Shown in pieces: positions 7,440-15,775 of a stretch of 64,000 bases of DNA. Position 1 is the stretch's first letter, and every line of letters begins with the position of its first letter. The translations under genes and the position numbers were made by a program. Below the pieces are notes generated by a model, which saw only the letters and a list, made by a program, of their open reading frames with translations, was not told the DNA's origin and searched no databases. Source of the stretch: Terriglobia bacterium (lineage in GTDB: Bacteria > Acidobacteriota > Terriglobia > Terriglobales > Acidobacteriaceae); NCBI GenBank assembly GCA_032252755.1, contig JAVUPY010000017.1, forward strand, positions 124,001-188,000. The letters are read 5' to 3'.

Positions 7440-8236
7440 GAAACGCGGACCTCCTCCGATGCTGTGCCGGTTTTTGCGGTTGACGCTTGCTCTTCCGCAG
7501 GCGAAGGAGGCTCGAGGCGCGCCTTGGGAAGCCAGTTTGGCCGATCTTCGTAACCAAGCGTCTCGGCAACCCTGTCTCCACCCCCGACCGGAAACTTCCA
7601 TGCCACTGCGGTGACGACCTGCGAAATTGGCGCAAGCACGCAATGCGCAATTCGAGTGAACGGCAGCAGCGCCAGGATCAGGTCGGCCGAGTAAACGTGC
7701 AGCAGCATGAATTGCTGATAACCATTTGCCGAAAGGCGCGCGTGCGAGCAGACAAACCCTGTGGCAAATGGTACGAGCAGCAGCGCCGGCCAGAGGTACT
7801 CCTGCAGCCCGCTCAACTTGCGGGTGGCGGCGGGAATCGCTCGTCCGAGGAGAAGCCCAATGCCGGCTACCAGCGTCGTTACGGTCAGAATGTCGGCGAG
7901 GCGCTGCGGAATGGCTCCCCAGGCAAAACCGGTGGAGCGGCGCCACAGGAGTACGTGCGCGGCGGCGAAGAGCGGTACAAGGATCAAGCCAATGTGGAAT
8001 ATCACCGACACGGCGCTGTATACCGGTCGCTTTCGCAGCAGGCTGCGGACTGGTAACAGCCAAGTCGCGGTCTGTAGACGAACGTCTTTCCAGTTGACGA
8101 TTCGGTCCCAACTGCGGCGGTACGCGCCAGCGACACCCATCACCGTGAGTAACAGGATTCGGGCGAGCCCCAGGACCAGCACGGAGAACGACATCACGAA
8201 GAGCGGCCCGCGGCCAAATTCAATCCAAGTCTCCAA
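7436..8236 (-). CDS. Cytochrome b subunit (HmcE/DsrM/NarI-like)
   Basis: A 266-residue integral membrane protein with about five to six hydrophobic segments. His residues in VIFHIGLILVPLFAAAHVLL and in SHARL / LLHVYSADLILAL are placed like the heme b ligands of the NarI/DsrM/HmcE family, which exchanges electrons with quinone. The start chosen is TTG at 8236, because a strong GGAGGGG ribosome binding site ends about seven bases upstream and because the upstream open frame would run into the preceding gene. The C-terminal 40 residues are polar and Glu/Pro/Ala-rich. It starts 19 bases after the CCG/FeS gene stops and overlaps the next gene by four bases. Confidence 0.82.
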   Translation of the reverse strand: METWIEFGRGPLFVMSFSVLVLGLARILLLTVMGVAGAYRRSWDRIVNWKDVRLQTATWLLPVRSLLRKRPVYSAVSVIFHIGLILVPLFAAAHVLLWRRSTGFAWGAIPQRLADILTVTTLVAGIGLLLGRAIPAATRKLSGLQEYLWPALLLVPFATGFVCSHARLSANGYQQFMLLHVYSADLILALLPFTRIAHCVLAPISQVVTAVAWKFPVGGGDRVAETLGYEDRPNWLPKARLEPPSPAEEQASTAKTGTASEEVRVS

Positions 8237-8255
8237 TCTGTCCCCTCCGAAATGC

Positions 8256-9665
8256 CTAATCGAAAACGATGGCCTTATAGAGCAGGTCGTGCAGTCCCAC
8301 GATCTGGCAGTCGATATGGTTGTCTTCCACCAACTCGCGGAGTTGCTTCTTGCAATTCGCACACGGGGCGACACAGTACTTCGCGCCGGTCGCGCGAATC
8401 TGCTCGGCCTTCGCGAGTCCGCCCACGGTAGTTCGGTACGGACGTATCTCGTCGATTGACACTGTCCCGCCCCCGCCGCCGCAGCAAATGTTATTTCGCC
8501 GGTTCGGCGTCATCTCCACGTAGTCGGAGCAAAACGCCTTGAGCAGTTCGCGCGGCTGTTCGAGGATCCAGCCCGGCCGTGCGATGTTGCAGGGATCGTG
8601 GTAGGTAATTCGTTCCGTTATTGCGCCCGGCTTCAGCTTCAGGCGACCTTCCTTCCAGGCCCGGTAGGTGTACTCCATGATGTTGATCACCGGGCGGCCA
8701 TTCCGGCCCTCGCAGAAAGCCGGGTAGAAATACTTCGCGACGCGCGAAGCGTGGCCGCATTCCCCGATGATGATCTTCCTGGCGTGGAGACGGTCCGCCT
8801 CGGCCTTGATCTTCTTTACTACGTGCTCGAGCACCTGGTCGGAATAGAAGAGGCCGTAATTGATGCCATCGTAGTAGCCGGTGCCGATCGTCCAAGTGTC
8901 GCCCGTGGCTCGGAACACAGCGGCGTTTCCCATGAGGGTATCGGCTTCCATCATGAAGTCGGAAACGGCGGGGAAGAAAATGTACTCAGCACCATCCTGA
9001 TCGATAGGAAATGGCACATCGACCCCGCGCTCCTCCTTCATCGAATCCGAGAGGAACTCCAGCGAATCCAGGAGTGCAGGAAGCGGGATCGCGGAAGTGT
9101 TGCCCGTCTTTCCTGTCAACTGTTCGCGCACGCTGACGGCCAGGGCTCGCGGCACGATTCCAATCTCCGAAAGTATGTACCGTCCGAGATGCGTGATCAG
9201 TGCGTGGTCTACTCCGACAGGACACTCGAAGACACAGCGGCGGCAGGCGGTACAGTTGTAGAACGCTGCGGCCATCTCCTGTACCTGGTCGTCAGTCAGG
9301 CCCGGGTCTCCGAGCAAACGGGCACGTAACATGCCGGCCACGGTGAAGTGTCGCCGATAAACGTTCAGCAACAGGCTGGACCGGTAGCATGGCACGTCGT
9401 GCGGATCGCCGGTCGCCTGGTAAACCTGGCAGCTCGTGGCGCAGCGCGCGCATTTCGCGATCACCCGAATGTAATGATCGAGGGCGACACGGTAGTTGGT
9501 GTGTTTCAGGATCGCCGCGAATGCCTCGAGGAAGCGCCTTGGCCGCTCCTTCACGTCGAAATCTTCGACGTGATAGCGGACCGGCAGCTTCTGCCGGGCG
9601 ATGACGTCCTGCTTTTTTACGGTTGAGAAGGCCCTTTGCCGCTGCTCTTCGCTAATTCGCTCCAT
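8256..9665 (-). CDS. CCG-domain iron-sulfur oxidoreductase (HmcF/DsrK/HdrD-like)
   Basis: A 469-residue cytoplasmic subunit. An N-terminal ferredoxin-like region has CARCATSCQVY and, after a helical region, CTACRRCVFECP for two 4Fe-4S clusters. The C-terminal half has two Cys-rich CCG-type domains: HDPCNIAR with the NNICCGGGGG box (residues about 370-410) and a final CVAPCANCKKQL. The CCG domains of HdrB/HdrD hold the special cluster that handles disulfides; DsrK and HmcF carry the same architecture. The first gene of the operon; the start is the ATG at 9665 (MERISEEQR), since the 36 residues upstream are low-complexity and unlike the family. It probably sits on the cytoplasmic face of the cytochrome b and NrfD subunits. 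Confidence 0.88.
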   Translation of the reverse strand: MERISEEQRQRAFSTVKKQDVIARQKLPVRYHVEDFDVKERPRRFLEAFAAILKHTNYRVALDHYIRVIAKCARCATSCQVYQATGDPHDVPCYRSSLLLNVYRRHFTVAGMLRARLLGDPGLTDDQVQEMAAAFYNCTACRRCVFECPVGVDHALITHLGRYILSEIGIVPRALAVSVREQLTGKTGNTSAIPLPALLDSLEFLSDSMKEERGVDVPFPIDQDGAEYIFFPAVSDFMMEADTLMGNAAVFRATGDTWTIGTGYYDGINYGLFYSDQVLEHVVKKIKAEADRLHARKIIIGECGHASRVAKYFYPAFCEGRNGRPVINIMEYTYRAWKEGRLKLKPGAITERITYHDPCNIARPGWILEQPRELLKAFCSDYVEMTPNRRNNICCGGGGGTVSIDEIRPYRTTVGGLAKAEQIRATGAKYCVAPCANCKKQLRELVEDNHIDCQIVGLHDLLYKAIVFD

Positions 9666-9947
9666 GGCACTATGGCACCCGAGCTGCCTATGCGGAGTGC
9701 GAGAGCGGTTCTGGACGAGCGGGCAATGAACGGGAGAAACCGTCTCTGACGCGGATTTCTGCGAACTTGCCAACCGGGCCAGCGCACTTCAAGAAAAGGC
9801 GCGATCAAGTCGTTACAACCAAAAACGGTATCCTGCCGCACATGCTGGCGCAAGCTTCCATATCACAGAAGATTGTGATTGAAGCGGGTTCCGCGAATGA
9901 TAGACAAGTCTGACTCAGACACCAGAGGCCCGGCTTCGAGGAATTCA

Positions 9948-10139
9948 TCATCTGCGGCCCTGGAAGTCCACTGAGCCTGATCTTTCGTCATGGGAATTGG
10001 AAGTCGGCTCGTTTTCCAATTTGCGCAGGACAAAGCGACAAGCCGCCTGTATGGATTTTGAGGCGAGCCGACGGGGCGCGCCGAAAAGAGTATAGACAGC
10101 TATGACAATGGCCACTACGAGAAACGCCGTTTCATGCAT
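9948..10139 (-). CDS. Small single-pass membrane protein
   Basis: A 63-residue protein starting MHETAFLVVAIVIAVYTLFG, one strong membrane segment, followed by a basic amphipathic stretch and a polar Ser/Asn/Asp-rich tail. A good GGGAGGT ribosome binding site lies about seven bases before the ATG at 10139, which supports translation. It lies on the same strand 282 bases upstream of the HmcF-like gene. Hmc operons include a tiny membrane subunit (HmcD), but similarity cannot be judged for so short a protein. Function unknown. Confidence 0.5.
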   Translation of the reverse strand: MHETAFLVVAIVIAVYTLFGAPRRLASKSIQAACRFVLRKLENEPTSNSHDERSGSVDFQGRR

Positions 10140-10348
10140 TGAGGCACCTCCCACTGGCCAACATGGCCATGGCAATCAAAGCCTGGAGCGGAAGACCTCG
10201 ATGCGCATTCAATCCCGCGGATTTCGAAGAACAAGTCTCACGTTAACGGCCGGAACGAGAGATCACGCCGCCTGGACCTTTGGTCGCCGATGAAACTTCC
10301 CTGTACCAGTTCGTCCTTGTGGCTGATCTCTCAATCCTGCAAAGTGCT

Positions 10349-11656
10349 TTAGCGATGTGCCGCGACCGCCGACTCCTTCCAGTGCGGATCGACCTTGCGC
10401 TCGTCGTAGCCGACAAAGAGCTGCCGCGGACGAGATATCTTCTGTTCGGAATCGGTCAGCATTTCCTGCCACTGCGCCAGCCATCCGGACATTCGCGGAA
10501 TCGCAAACAACACCGTGAACATCGCCGGCTTGAAGCCCATCGCTTCGTAGATAATGCCCGAATAGAAGTCGACGTTGGGATAAAGCTTGCGGCTGACGAA
10601 GTATTCGTCTTCCAGCGCGATCCGCTCCAGTTCGAGGGCGATCTCCAGCTTACGGTTGATTCCAGTGACGGAGAAAACCTCGCTGGCGGTCTGTTTGATG
10701 ATGCGTGCGCGTGGATCGTAGTTCTTGTAAACGCGGTGCCCGAATCCCATCAGCTTGAATTTTCCGTCCTTCACCTGGCGAATGTATTCGGCGATGTTTT
10801 CTTTTTTGCCGATCTTGTCGAGCATGACCAGCACCTCCTCGTTGGCGCCACCATGCAGGGGACCTGAGAGGGCCGCGGCTGCGGCAGCAGCTGAAAGGTA
10901 GGGATCGGCATGCGAACTGCCCGTGCTGCGCATTACGTTTGCGGAGCAGTTCTGTTCGTGATCAGCGTGGAGGATGAAGAGCACGTCAAGTGCGCGGGCA
11001 AGCTTCGGATTGGCAACATACTTCGGCTCCACCATCTTCCAAAGCATGTTCATGAAGTTTTCCGTATACGTCAGATCGTTGTCGGGATAGATGAACGGGA
11101 ACCCGACGCTGTGCCGATAGCCGTAAGCCGCGATGGTTGGAATCTTTGCTATGAGCCGAGCAATCTGGAGCCGGCGGTTCTCGGCGTTCGAGATGTCGCG
11201 CGCTTCCGGATAAACCGTGGAGAGTGCCGCGAGGGTACTGACCAGGATGCCCATTGGGTGGGCGTCGTAGCGAAAGCGCTCCATGAAGGTACGGGTCGTC
11301 TCATGGACCATGGTGTGATGGGTAATCAGTTCGATCCAGCTCTTTCGCTGCGTTGCATCGGGCAATTCACCGTGGAGGAGGAGATAAGCGACGTCGAGAT
11401 ATGTGCAGTGTTCCGCAAGTTGCTCGATCGGGTATCCGCGATACCGCAGGATTCCGCGGTCTCCGTCGATAAAGGTAATCGCACTTCGGCACGAAGCGGT
11501 ATTCATGAATGCAGGGTCATAACCCATCAGGCCGAAGTCTTCCGGTGAAGTCTTGATTTGACGGAGATCCATTGAGCGGATCGCGCCGTCCTTGATGGGA
11601 ATCTTGTACTGTTTGTCTGTTCGTTCGTCGACAACCGTGAGCTGATTGACGTTCAT
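10349..11656 (-). CDS. gltA: Citrate synthase, type II
   Basis: Condenses acetyl-CoA and oxaloacetate to citrate at the entry of the TCA cycle, in the cytoplasm. 435 residues, the usual length for the hexameric type II enzyme. The N-terminal beta-rich extension (DLRQIKTSPEDFGLMGYDPA, FIDGDRGILRYRGYPIEQLA) is characteristic. The catalytic His motifs HADHEQNCS and GPLHGGANEEVL and the GFGHRVYKNYDPRA motif with the catalytic Asp are intact. Downstream PNVDFYSGIIYEAMGF is also typical. The ATG at 11656 is preceded by AGAAGGAG. It is transcribed alone toward the redox operon; the integrated element begins about 275 bases upstream of its start. Confidence 0.97.
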   Translation of the reverse strand: MNVNQLTVVDERTDKQYKIPIKDGAIRSMDLRQIKTSPEDFGLMGYDPAFMNTASCRSAITFIDGDRGILRYRGYPIEQLAEHCTYLDVAYLLLHGELPDATQRKSWIELITHHTMVHETTRTFMERFRYDAHPMGILVSTLAALSTVYPEARDISNAENRRLQIARLIAKIPTIAAYGYRHSVGFPFIYPDNDLTYTENFMNMLWKMVEPKYVANPKLARALDVLFILHADHEQNCSANVMRSTGSSHADPYLSAAAAAAALSGPLHGGANEEVLVMLDKIGKKENIAEYIRQVKDGKFKLMGFGHRVYKNYDPRARIIKQTASEVFSVTGINRKLEIALELERIALEDEYFVSRKLYPNVDFYSGIIYEAMGFKPAMFTVLFAIPRMSGWLAQWQEMLTDSEQKISRPRQLFVGYDERKVDPHWKESAVAAHR

Positions 11657-12115
11657 TTACCTTCTCCTTTTCCCGCAGCGGTCGAATGTTCAAGACGTGC
11701 AGTTATGATTCCATTCGTGTGGCCTTGGAGAATTACGGCCGCCCGGCGAATTGTCAGGCGAACAAGTCCGGAAAGATAGTGGTGCGCGGACGCTGTGCGC
11801 CGAAAATGGCAAATATGTTATGGCGGCTACAAAGACATTTCTGTGCGACGGCTCACAGGAAGATGTTTGGCTTGGGAGTGGGCTTTGGGGGCGTACGGCG
11901 CAGCAACTCAGATCAGGCCACTGAACTAGTTGGTGCCGGGAGGGGGGGTCGAACCCCCACGAGGGGTGAACCTCGGCGGATTTTGAGTCCCCCTCCCGAT
12001 TCTCTCAAGTGCAGCAAACCCACATATTTACAGGCTGCAATGCAAACGGGCTAGTTTGTCTGGTGAGGTTTGGTGAGGGTCTGTTTCGGCCGGTTGGTCA
12101 CGAATTGGTCACGTT
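11657..12115. other. Upstream region of gltA and left border of the integrated element
   Basis: 459 bases without a supported gene. It should contain the gltA promoter (no confident box picked) and, from 11931, the left attachment repeat. The frame open across 11686-12054 crosses the attachment site and has no domain. Confidence 0.5.
11931..11990. repeat. Left attachment site (attL), 60-base direct repeat
   Basis: Identical over all 60 bases to 18175-18234. It matches the tRNA-Leu 3' portion on the minus strand, from the encoded CCA back through the T arm and variable arm into the anticodon stem-loop; the 5' half of a tRNA is missing on the far side. Confidence 0.9.
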
Positions 12116-12667
12116 TTACTGCTGATGTTCGTGACCGTCGTGAGCTTTCCCATCCCACTTGTACCCTGGGTCGTTGAAACTCGGCTTCGCGCTTCTCAGC
12201 TTCATCTTTGTGAACAGGGCCGCTGCTTCCGAGAGAGTCAGTACGACAACAACAGGTATCCACCATGCATCCGCGAAACTCTCAATCGCACCCGGTTGAC
12301 GTCCGGGCTTGAAGCCAATCGGCGCCGTCAGAAAGCCGTATGCTCCGGCCAGAACCCAAATTGCGACAAAGATCAAAAAGACAATCAAGCTGCACACGGA
12401 TACGATTCTGCTGAGGGAATTTATTGTCTCGTAGATGAGATCGCGCAGTTCTTCCAGCGGATCTTGGAATCTTTTCGGCATTAGTGGTCGGGAAGACCAC
12501 ACGGAGTATGCAATCGCGCTGCAACTCATGAGCCATCCGATGAGACCTGAATTGTCTTTGTGTTGAGGATCGCTTACCCAGACTAGCGTTAGCCCAATTG
12601 CGAGAATCGCGCCGCCAATGATGAGACGCAAAAGTACTCCAAATGTATCTTGCATGTTGAGCCCCAT
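12116..12667 (-). CDS. Membrane protein of unknown function in the element
   Basis: A 183-residue protein with four predicted membrane segments: about residues 10-31, 41-58, 85-112 and 136-155. The loop between the second and third is charged (RFQDPLEELRDLIYETINSL), and the cytoplasmic-looking C-terminal tail ends in a His-rich GHEHQQ. No family is recognised. It starts 10 bases after the secreted protein gene at 12678 ends, so the two are probably one transcript and may act together at the envelope. It lies next to the left attachment site, a typical cargo position. A second ATG at 12655 is possible. Confidence 0.65.
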   Translation of the reverse strand: MGLNMQDTFGVLLRLIIGGAILAIGLTLVWVSDPQHKDNSGLIGWLMSCSAIAYSVWSSRPLMPKRFQDPLEELRDLIYETINSLSRIVSVCSLIVFLIFVAIWVLAGAYGFLTAPIGFKPGRQPGAIESFADAWWIPVVVVLTLSEAAALFTKMKLRSAKPSFNDPGYKWDGKAHDGHEHQQ

Positions 12668-12677
12668 CTTTCTCGGC

Positions 12678-13178
12678 TTACTTCAGCCGTTTGACGAGAA
12701 TTGTCTCGTTTTCATCCTCAACCTTCATGCGGCAACCAGATGAGGTTTCGTAGATTGTCACTTCTGGCCGATAAGAATAGCTATACATATAGGAATACTC
12801 GGCTTGCTCCCAAATCTGCCCGTTATCGAGTTTGAAGACCGTTTCGCCCTCCCATCCCTCGAAATCTCCAGTGATGTTGCTCTCGACAGCCGGACTACAA
12901 GGGGAAGAGGAGGATGGTACAGGAGCCGTTTTCTTCGCTGGAACAGTGATGTTTCCGTTCTCTGTCTCCTCAATCAACATCCTCGTGTACCGACGAAGCC
13001 ATCCCGTGAAGGCGAGGCGCTGCGCGGGACTTAATGTCATGACGCCAGTGCTCTTTTGCTCCTCCGGGGTCATGAATTTTTCGATAGAAATTGAACCAGA
13101 AGCATTTTGGCAGACGGCGCCCGGTATGATTCCGCACAAACAAAACAGAACAACAGCCACGGCCAAAAACCGAGACAT
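12678..13178 (-). CDS. Predicted secreted protein in the element
   Basis: A 166-residue protein with a clear signal peptide (MSRFLAVAVVLFCLCGIIPGAVC, probable cleavage near residue 23). The mature part has a helical segment TLSPAQRLAFTGWLRRYTRML, a Ser/Pro linker, then a beta-rich C-terminal half containing ITGDFEGWEGETVFKLDNGQ, IWEQAEYSY and a C-terminal SGCRMKVEDENE. The C-terminal half resembles small secreted domains with a conserved F-x-L-x-N-G-Q-x-W-x-Q pattern found in many Gram-negatives; I recall the pattern but not a function. First gene of a two-gene unit with 12116-12667. Possible cargo of the element. Confidence 0.65.
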   Translation of the reverse strand: MSRFLAVAVVLFCLCGIIPGAVCQNASGSISIEKFMTPEEQKSTGVMTLSPAQRLAFTGWLRRYTRMLIEETENGNITVPAKKTAPVPSSSSPCSPAVESNITGDFEGWEGETVFKLDNGQIWEQAEYSYMYSYSYRPEVTIYETSSGCRMKVEDENETILVKRLK

Positions 13179-13331
13179 TACCCTATTCTCCTATTCTTGA
13201 AAGTACCCCACTCGGAGGCTCCGGTGCGGGGGTGGAGCTTCCTTGTCGCGTGTGGAGTTGGGGGAGCGTCGAACGTGCCGATGATAGGCACGGGAGACCG
13301 AGATTTCAAGAAAATCTATTCGATATGGTTA

Positions 13332-13892
13332 TCAAAGTAATTTGAGCAGCCACGGCGGCACGGCGCGGGATTCCGCCTCCTGAAACCGTTGCAGATGGCG
13401 GTAGTAGGTCCGCCAGTGCATTCCTTTCGGTTTGAACAGCGGGTCATCAATGATTCCCGTTCCGCCTAGTTTCTCGTGGATGTCTTGCGCCTTGCGTAAT
13501 GCGCGATAGTGCAGAACTTCCCTCTGGCACGGATAGGTGAGGTGGAGGCACTGCCGGCACGCGAATACCCCCGCACCATAGAGAATCGCGGCGCACCGTC
13601 CGCACGCTGGACATCGGAACCATGCACGCTTTCCCCCATAACGACACGGCACCCACTCCACGGCAACCGGATACCGTTTCTCTTGCCATTCGCCAAGCCC
13701 GCGCCGTGTTTTGTAGCGCAGCGTGACCGCATCTGGCGAAGCGGAAAGATAGATAAACGCAAAGCGCTCACCGCCTCTAGACCAGTTCACCGAGCCCGAC
13801 CAACCTGGCCGCAAATAACCCTGCCTCCGTAGCCATCGAACATCGAGCGCGACATATTCAATCGTTGTATCGTGGAGTTGTTGGCGTCCCAT
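13332..13892 (-). CDS. Cys-rich, probably zinc-binding protein of mobile elements
   Basis: A 186-residue basic protein. The middle has WFRCPACGRCAAILYGAGVFACRQCLHLTYPCQRE (residues about 91-125), giving CxxC and CxxC pairs for a zinc ribbon, followed by RALRKAQDIHEKLGGTG and an aromatic, basic stretch ending RTYYRHLQRFQEAE. This layout recurs in small proteins of bacterial prophages and integrative elements whose role is unknown to me. The start chosen is the ATG at 13892, with GGGAGAAG about seven bases upstream; the open frame begins six codons earlier. It is transcribed away from the integrase. DNA or RNA binding is likely but not shown. Confidence 0.65.
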   Translation of the reverse strand: MGRQQLHDTTIEYVALDVRWLRRQGYLRPGWSGSVNWSRGGERFAFIYLSASPDAVTLRYKTRRGLGEWQEKRYPVAVEWVPCRYGGKRAWFRCPACGRCAAILYGAGVFACRQCLHLTYPCQREVLHYRALRKAQDIHEKLGGTGIIDDPLFKPKGMHWRTYYRHLQRFQEAESRAVPPWLLKLL

Positions 13893-14102
13893 TCGTCTTC
13901 TCCCGCACACTACCCAGAGAATGAATCGAAATCATTTGCGAACTTAGCCTATTTTTGATCTTTTTGCCTCCTGTCTTCCACGCTAGGATGGGCATGAGCC
14001 GGATAGCTGCTGACTGATCATCGGCGGCGACAAGGCGGGGCGCCTTCCCGTCCCCGCCTTCTTTGGCACTCCAAAACCGGGAAGGTCACGGAAGGGTGAC
14101 TG

Positions 14103-14882
14103 ATGACGGCACGGCGCGGGATTCTGACCCGCAGAAGTGACTTGGTACTCAGGGCGGGTAAGCATTCGGAACCAAAAACTCCGGGCAACTGGTTCACGAT
14201 GCTGCTCGGGTATCCGACACCAATCGGAAAGAGTACGCTTCCCCAACTGGCGCTAGACAATTCCCACTCGAGGTTTCTTAGGAAGATGTGCGGAGGGGTG
14301 GATCCTCGGTTGGAGCAGAAATTTGCACGGCTGGTGCTTGTGAGTCTTCACTACATCCGAGAGGCCGGTGCCGACGGCGCGCGCCCAACAAAGAAGATGA
14401 ACGGGCGCAAGACAAGCGAACTAGTTCGGAATGTTCGGCGTTCGCGTAATTCTGCACTCAACGCGGCTGAGGTACTCTTGGGACAGATCGAGCGCTTAAT
14501 CCCACTCTTGCCGGACATTCCAAATCCCCCTATCGAGGAGCTGGCTAAGTTCGCGAAGGAAATGAATCAACTCGCAGACCGGCTCGAATCTCAACTGAGG
14601 CAGAACCATGGGTCCCGCTCTCGCCGAAAGCCTCGGCCCGAAAACATTGAAATCGTGGACCTGGCGGACTTTGTTCATCGGATGACCGGACGAAGGCACT
14701 GGGATCCACTTTCGCGATTGATTTCCTTCGCACTCTGCGACCCGCAGTTCGACGCGGAGCGACTTAGGCACTTGTTTAAGTACCACACGCGCTTGAACAC
14801 AAGCATACAGCTGCGACCGGACCGGAGAATTTGGGGCGCGAAGTCTGCGCCGACTTCTTCCATGGAAAAACAAAAGGACTAG
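14103..14882 (+). CDS. Hypothetical protein of the element
   Basis: A 259-residue protein with no family recognised. The first 60 residues are basic and poorly structured. Residues about 75-165 are strongly helical (RLEQKFARLVLVSLHYIREA; NAAEVLLGQIERLIPLLPDI; ELAKFAKEMNQLADRLESQL) and may form a coiled coil. The C-terminal part is basic and contains ENIEIVDLADFVHRMTGRRH. The start at 14103 has GGAAGG about eight bases upstream; an internal ATG at 14286 would remove the ragged N-terminus. It stands between the divergently transcribed Cys-rich gene and the four-gene operon. Confidence 0.55.
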   Translation: MTARRGILTRRSDLVLRAGKHSEPKTPGNWFTMLLGYPTPIGKSTLPQLALDNSHSRFLRKMCGGVDPRLEQKFARLVLVSLHYIREAGADGARPTKKMNGRKTSELVRNVRRSRNSALNAAEVLLGQIERLIPLLPDIPNPPIEELAKFAKEMNQLADRLESQLRQNHGSRSRRKPRPENIEIVDLADFVHRMTGRRHWDPLSRLISFALCDPQFDAERLRHLFKYHTRLNTSIQLRPDRRIWGAKSAPTSSMEKQKD

Positions 14883-14985
14883 CTGCAACTCCAAATTACT
14901 CCACTAGATTAGTTGCACGGTTTGACTAGATTCGAGTGAGAAAGGAACAGCGCCCGTTCCGGGTCAAGGAAAGCGGACGCTGTAG

Positions 14986-15216
14986 GTGAATCTAGTGACC
15001 GTATTAGAAAACAGTTCCCCACGTGTTGCAAGCCGTCGTTTATCTCGCGTGCTTGCTCTCCTCAGTCGCGCATCGCGTCAATTAGACTGTGCTTCTCAAT
15101 CGGCGCCCGACCGATACAACAGAGATCGTCTTTACAGCCTCTCAACCGGGCTGCGCGAACTGAGCATCCCGTTGTACCGTCTCGCCTCCACGCTGGAGAA
15201 AGGAGGTGAGGACTAG
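14986..15216 (+). CDS. Small helical protein, first of the four-gene operon in the element
   Basis: A 76-residue protein with a GTG start; no family recognised. It is Arg/Ser/Leu-rich and likely all-helical (RRLSRVLALLSRASRQLDCA; GLRELSIPLYRLASTLEKGG). The stop shares one base with the GTG of the next gene, the first of three tight junctions in this operon. The ribosome binding site is not well placed (AAGGAAAG about 14 bases upstream), so the start is uncertain. Confidence 0.5.
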   Translation: MNLVTVLENSSPRVASRRLSRVLALLSRASRQLDCASQSAPDRYNRDRLYSLSTGLRELSIPLYRLASTLEKGGED

Positions 15217-15521
15217 TGGGCGAGCTATGGCGCAATTACCCGGCAGCGCTTCCCCTGTGCACTCCGCAAGGGGCGCCAAAGAAGCATTCAAAGCGTATTC
15301 CGCAGGCTGACATTTTCCTGAAATTGTTGCGCGCAAGACGTGTAGAGGGAAGACCCGTTCAGCTTCCTGAAATTCGCGATTTGGGAATTTATCAATACAC
15401 AGCCAGAGTATTCGAGCTACGCGAGCGCGGACACGTCATCGAGAACCAACTTGAGCGGGTTAATGGTCAGGTTCATAGCTGCTACTTTCTTACGCACGAT
15501 GCGGAGGAGGATGCACGATGA
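15216..15521 (+). CDS. Winged-helix DNA-binding protein of the element
   Basis: A 101-residue protein. Residues about 31-95 (IFLKLLRARRVEGRPVQLPE, then IRDLGIYQYTARVFELRERG, then HVIENQLERVNGQVHSCYFL) form a winged-helix pattern: helix, recognition helix and a two-strand wing ending in a Tyr/Phe strand. Small proteins of this type are common in phages and integrative elements, where they act as regulators or replication accessories. The GTG start shares one base with the upstream stop and the preceding GGAGGTGAGG is a strong ribosome binding site. Its own end overlaps the next gene by four bases. Confidence 0.7.
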   Translation: MGELWRNYPAALPLCTPQGAPKKHSKRIPQADIFLKLLRARRVEGRPVQLPEIRDLGIYQYTARVFELRERGHVIENQLERVNGQVHSCYFLTHDAEEDAR

Positions 15522-15775
15522 TGAGCGCAACCGTGCTTCCCTCACCTCCTACTCAATCCGAACGACAAACAACCGTACGCCAGATGTGGGAAGGGGGACC
15601 GCTGCGAAGCTGGTCCTCTATCAAATCCTCGAAGGCACCACTCGGATACAAGAACGGCTTTGTGGGTTCCTACGTCTGCGCAGTATGCCTTGAGCCGTGC
15701 GACGGAGTTTACCTCATCCGGGAAGGCTCTAGGTGGCTTTGCGGGCCATGTAAAGCGGAGGTCTGCTCCCGATGA
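15518..15775 (+). CDS. Small four-Cys (zinc-finger-like) protein
   Basis: An 85-residue protein. The C-terminal 35 residues have YVCAVCLEPCDG and WLCGPCKAEVC, two CxxC pairs spaced as in a zinc ribbon; the first 50 residues are Ser/Pro/Thr-rich and may be disordered. It starts ATGATG with the previous gene's TGA overlapping, and its own TGA overlaps the next ATG. Function unknown; a nucleic-acid or protein adaptor is plausible from the zinc-finger pattern. Confidence 0.6.
   Translation: MMSATVLPSPPTQSERQTTVRQMWEGGPLRSWSSIKSSKAPLGYKNGFVGSYVCAVCLEPCDGVYLIREGSRWLCGPCKAEVCSR

Noticed and set aside
7440-8111. An N-terminal extension of the FeS subunit to 8111
   Set aside because: The extension overlaps the cytochrome b gene in another frame and has no similarity; the conserved start is at 7439.
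11931-11990. A second tRNA-Leu gene on the left of the element
   Set aside because: Only the 3' 60 bases match; the acceptor 5' strand and D arm are absent, so it is an attachment site, not a tRNA.
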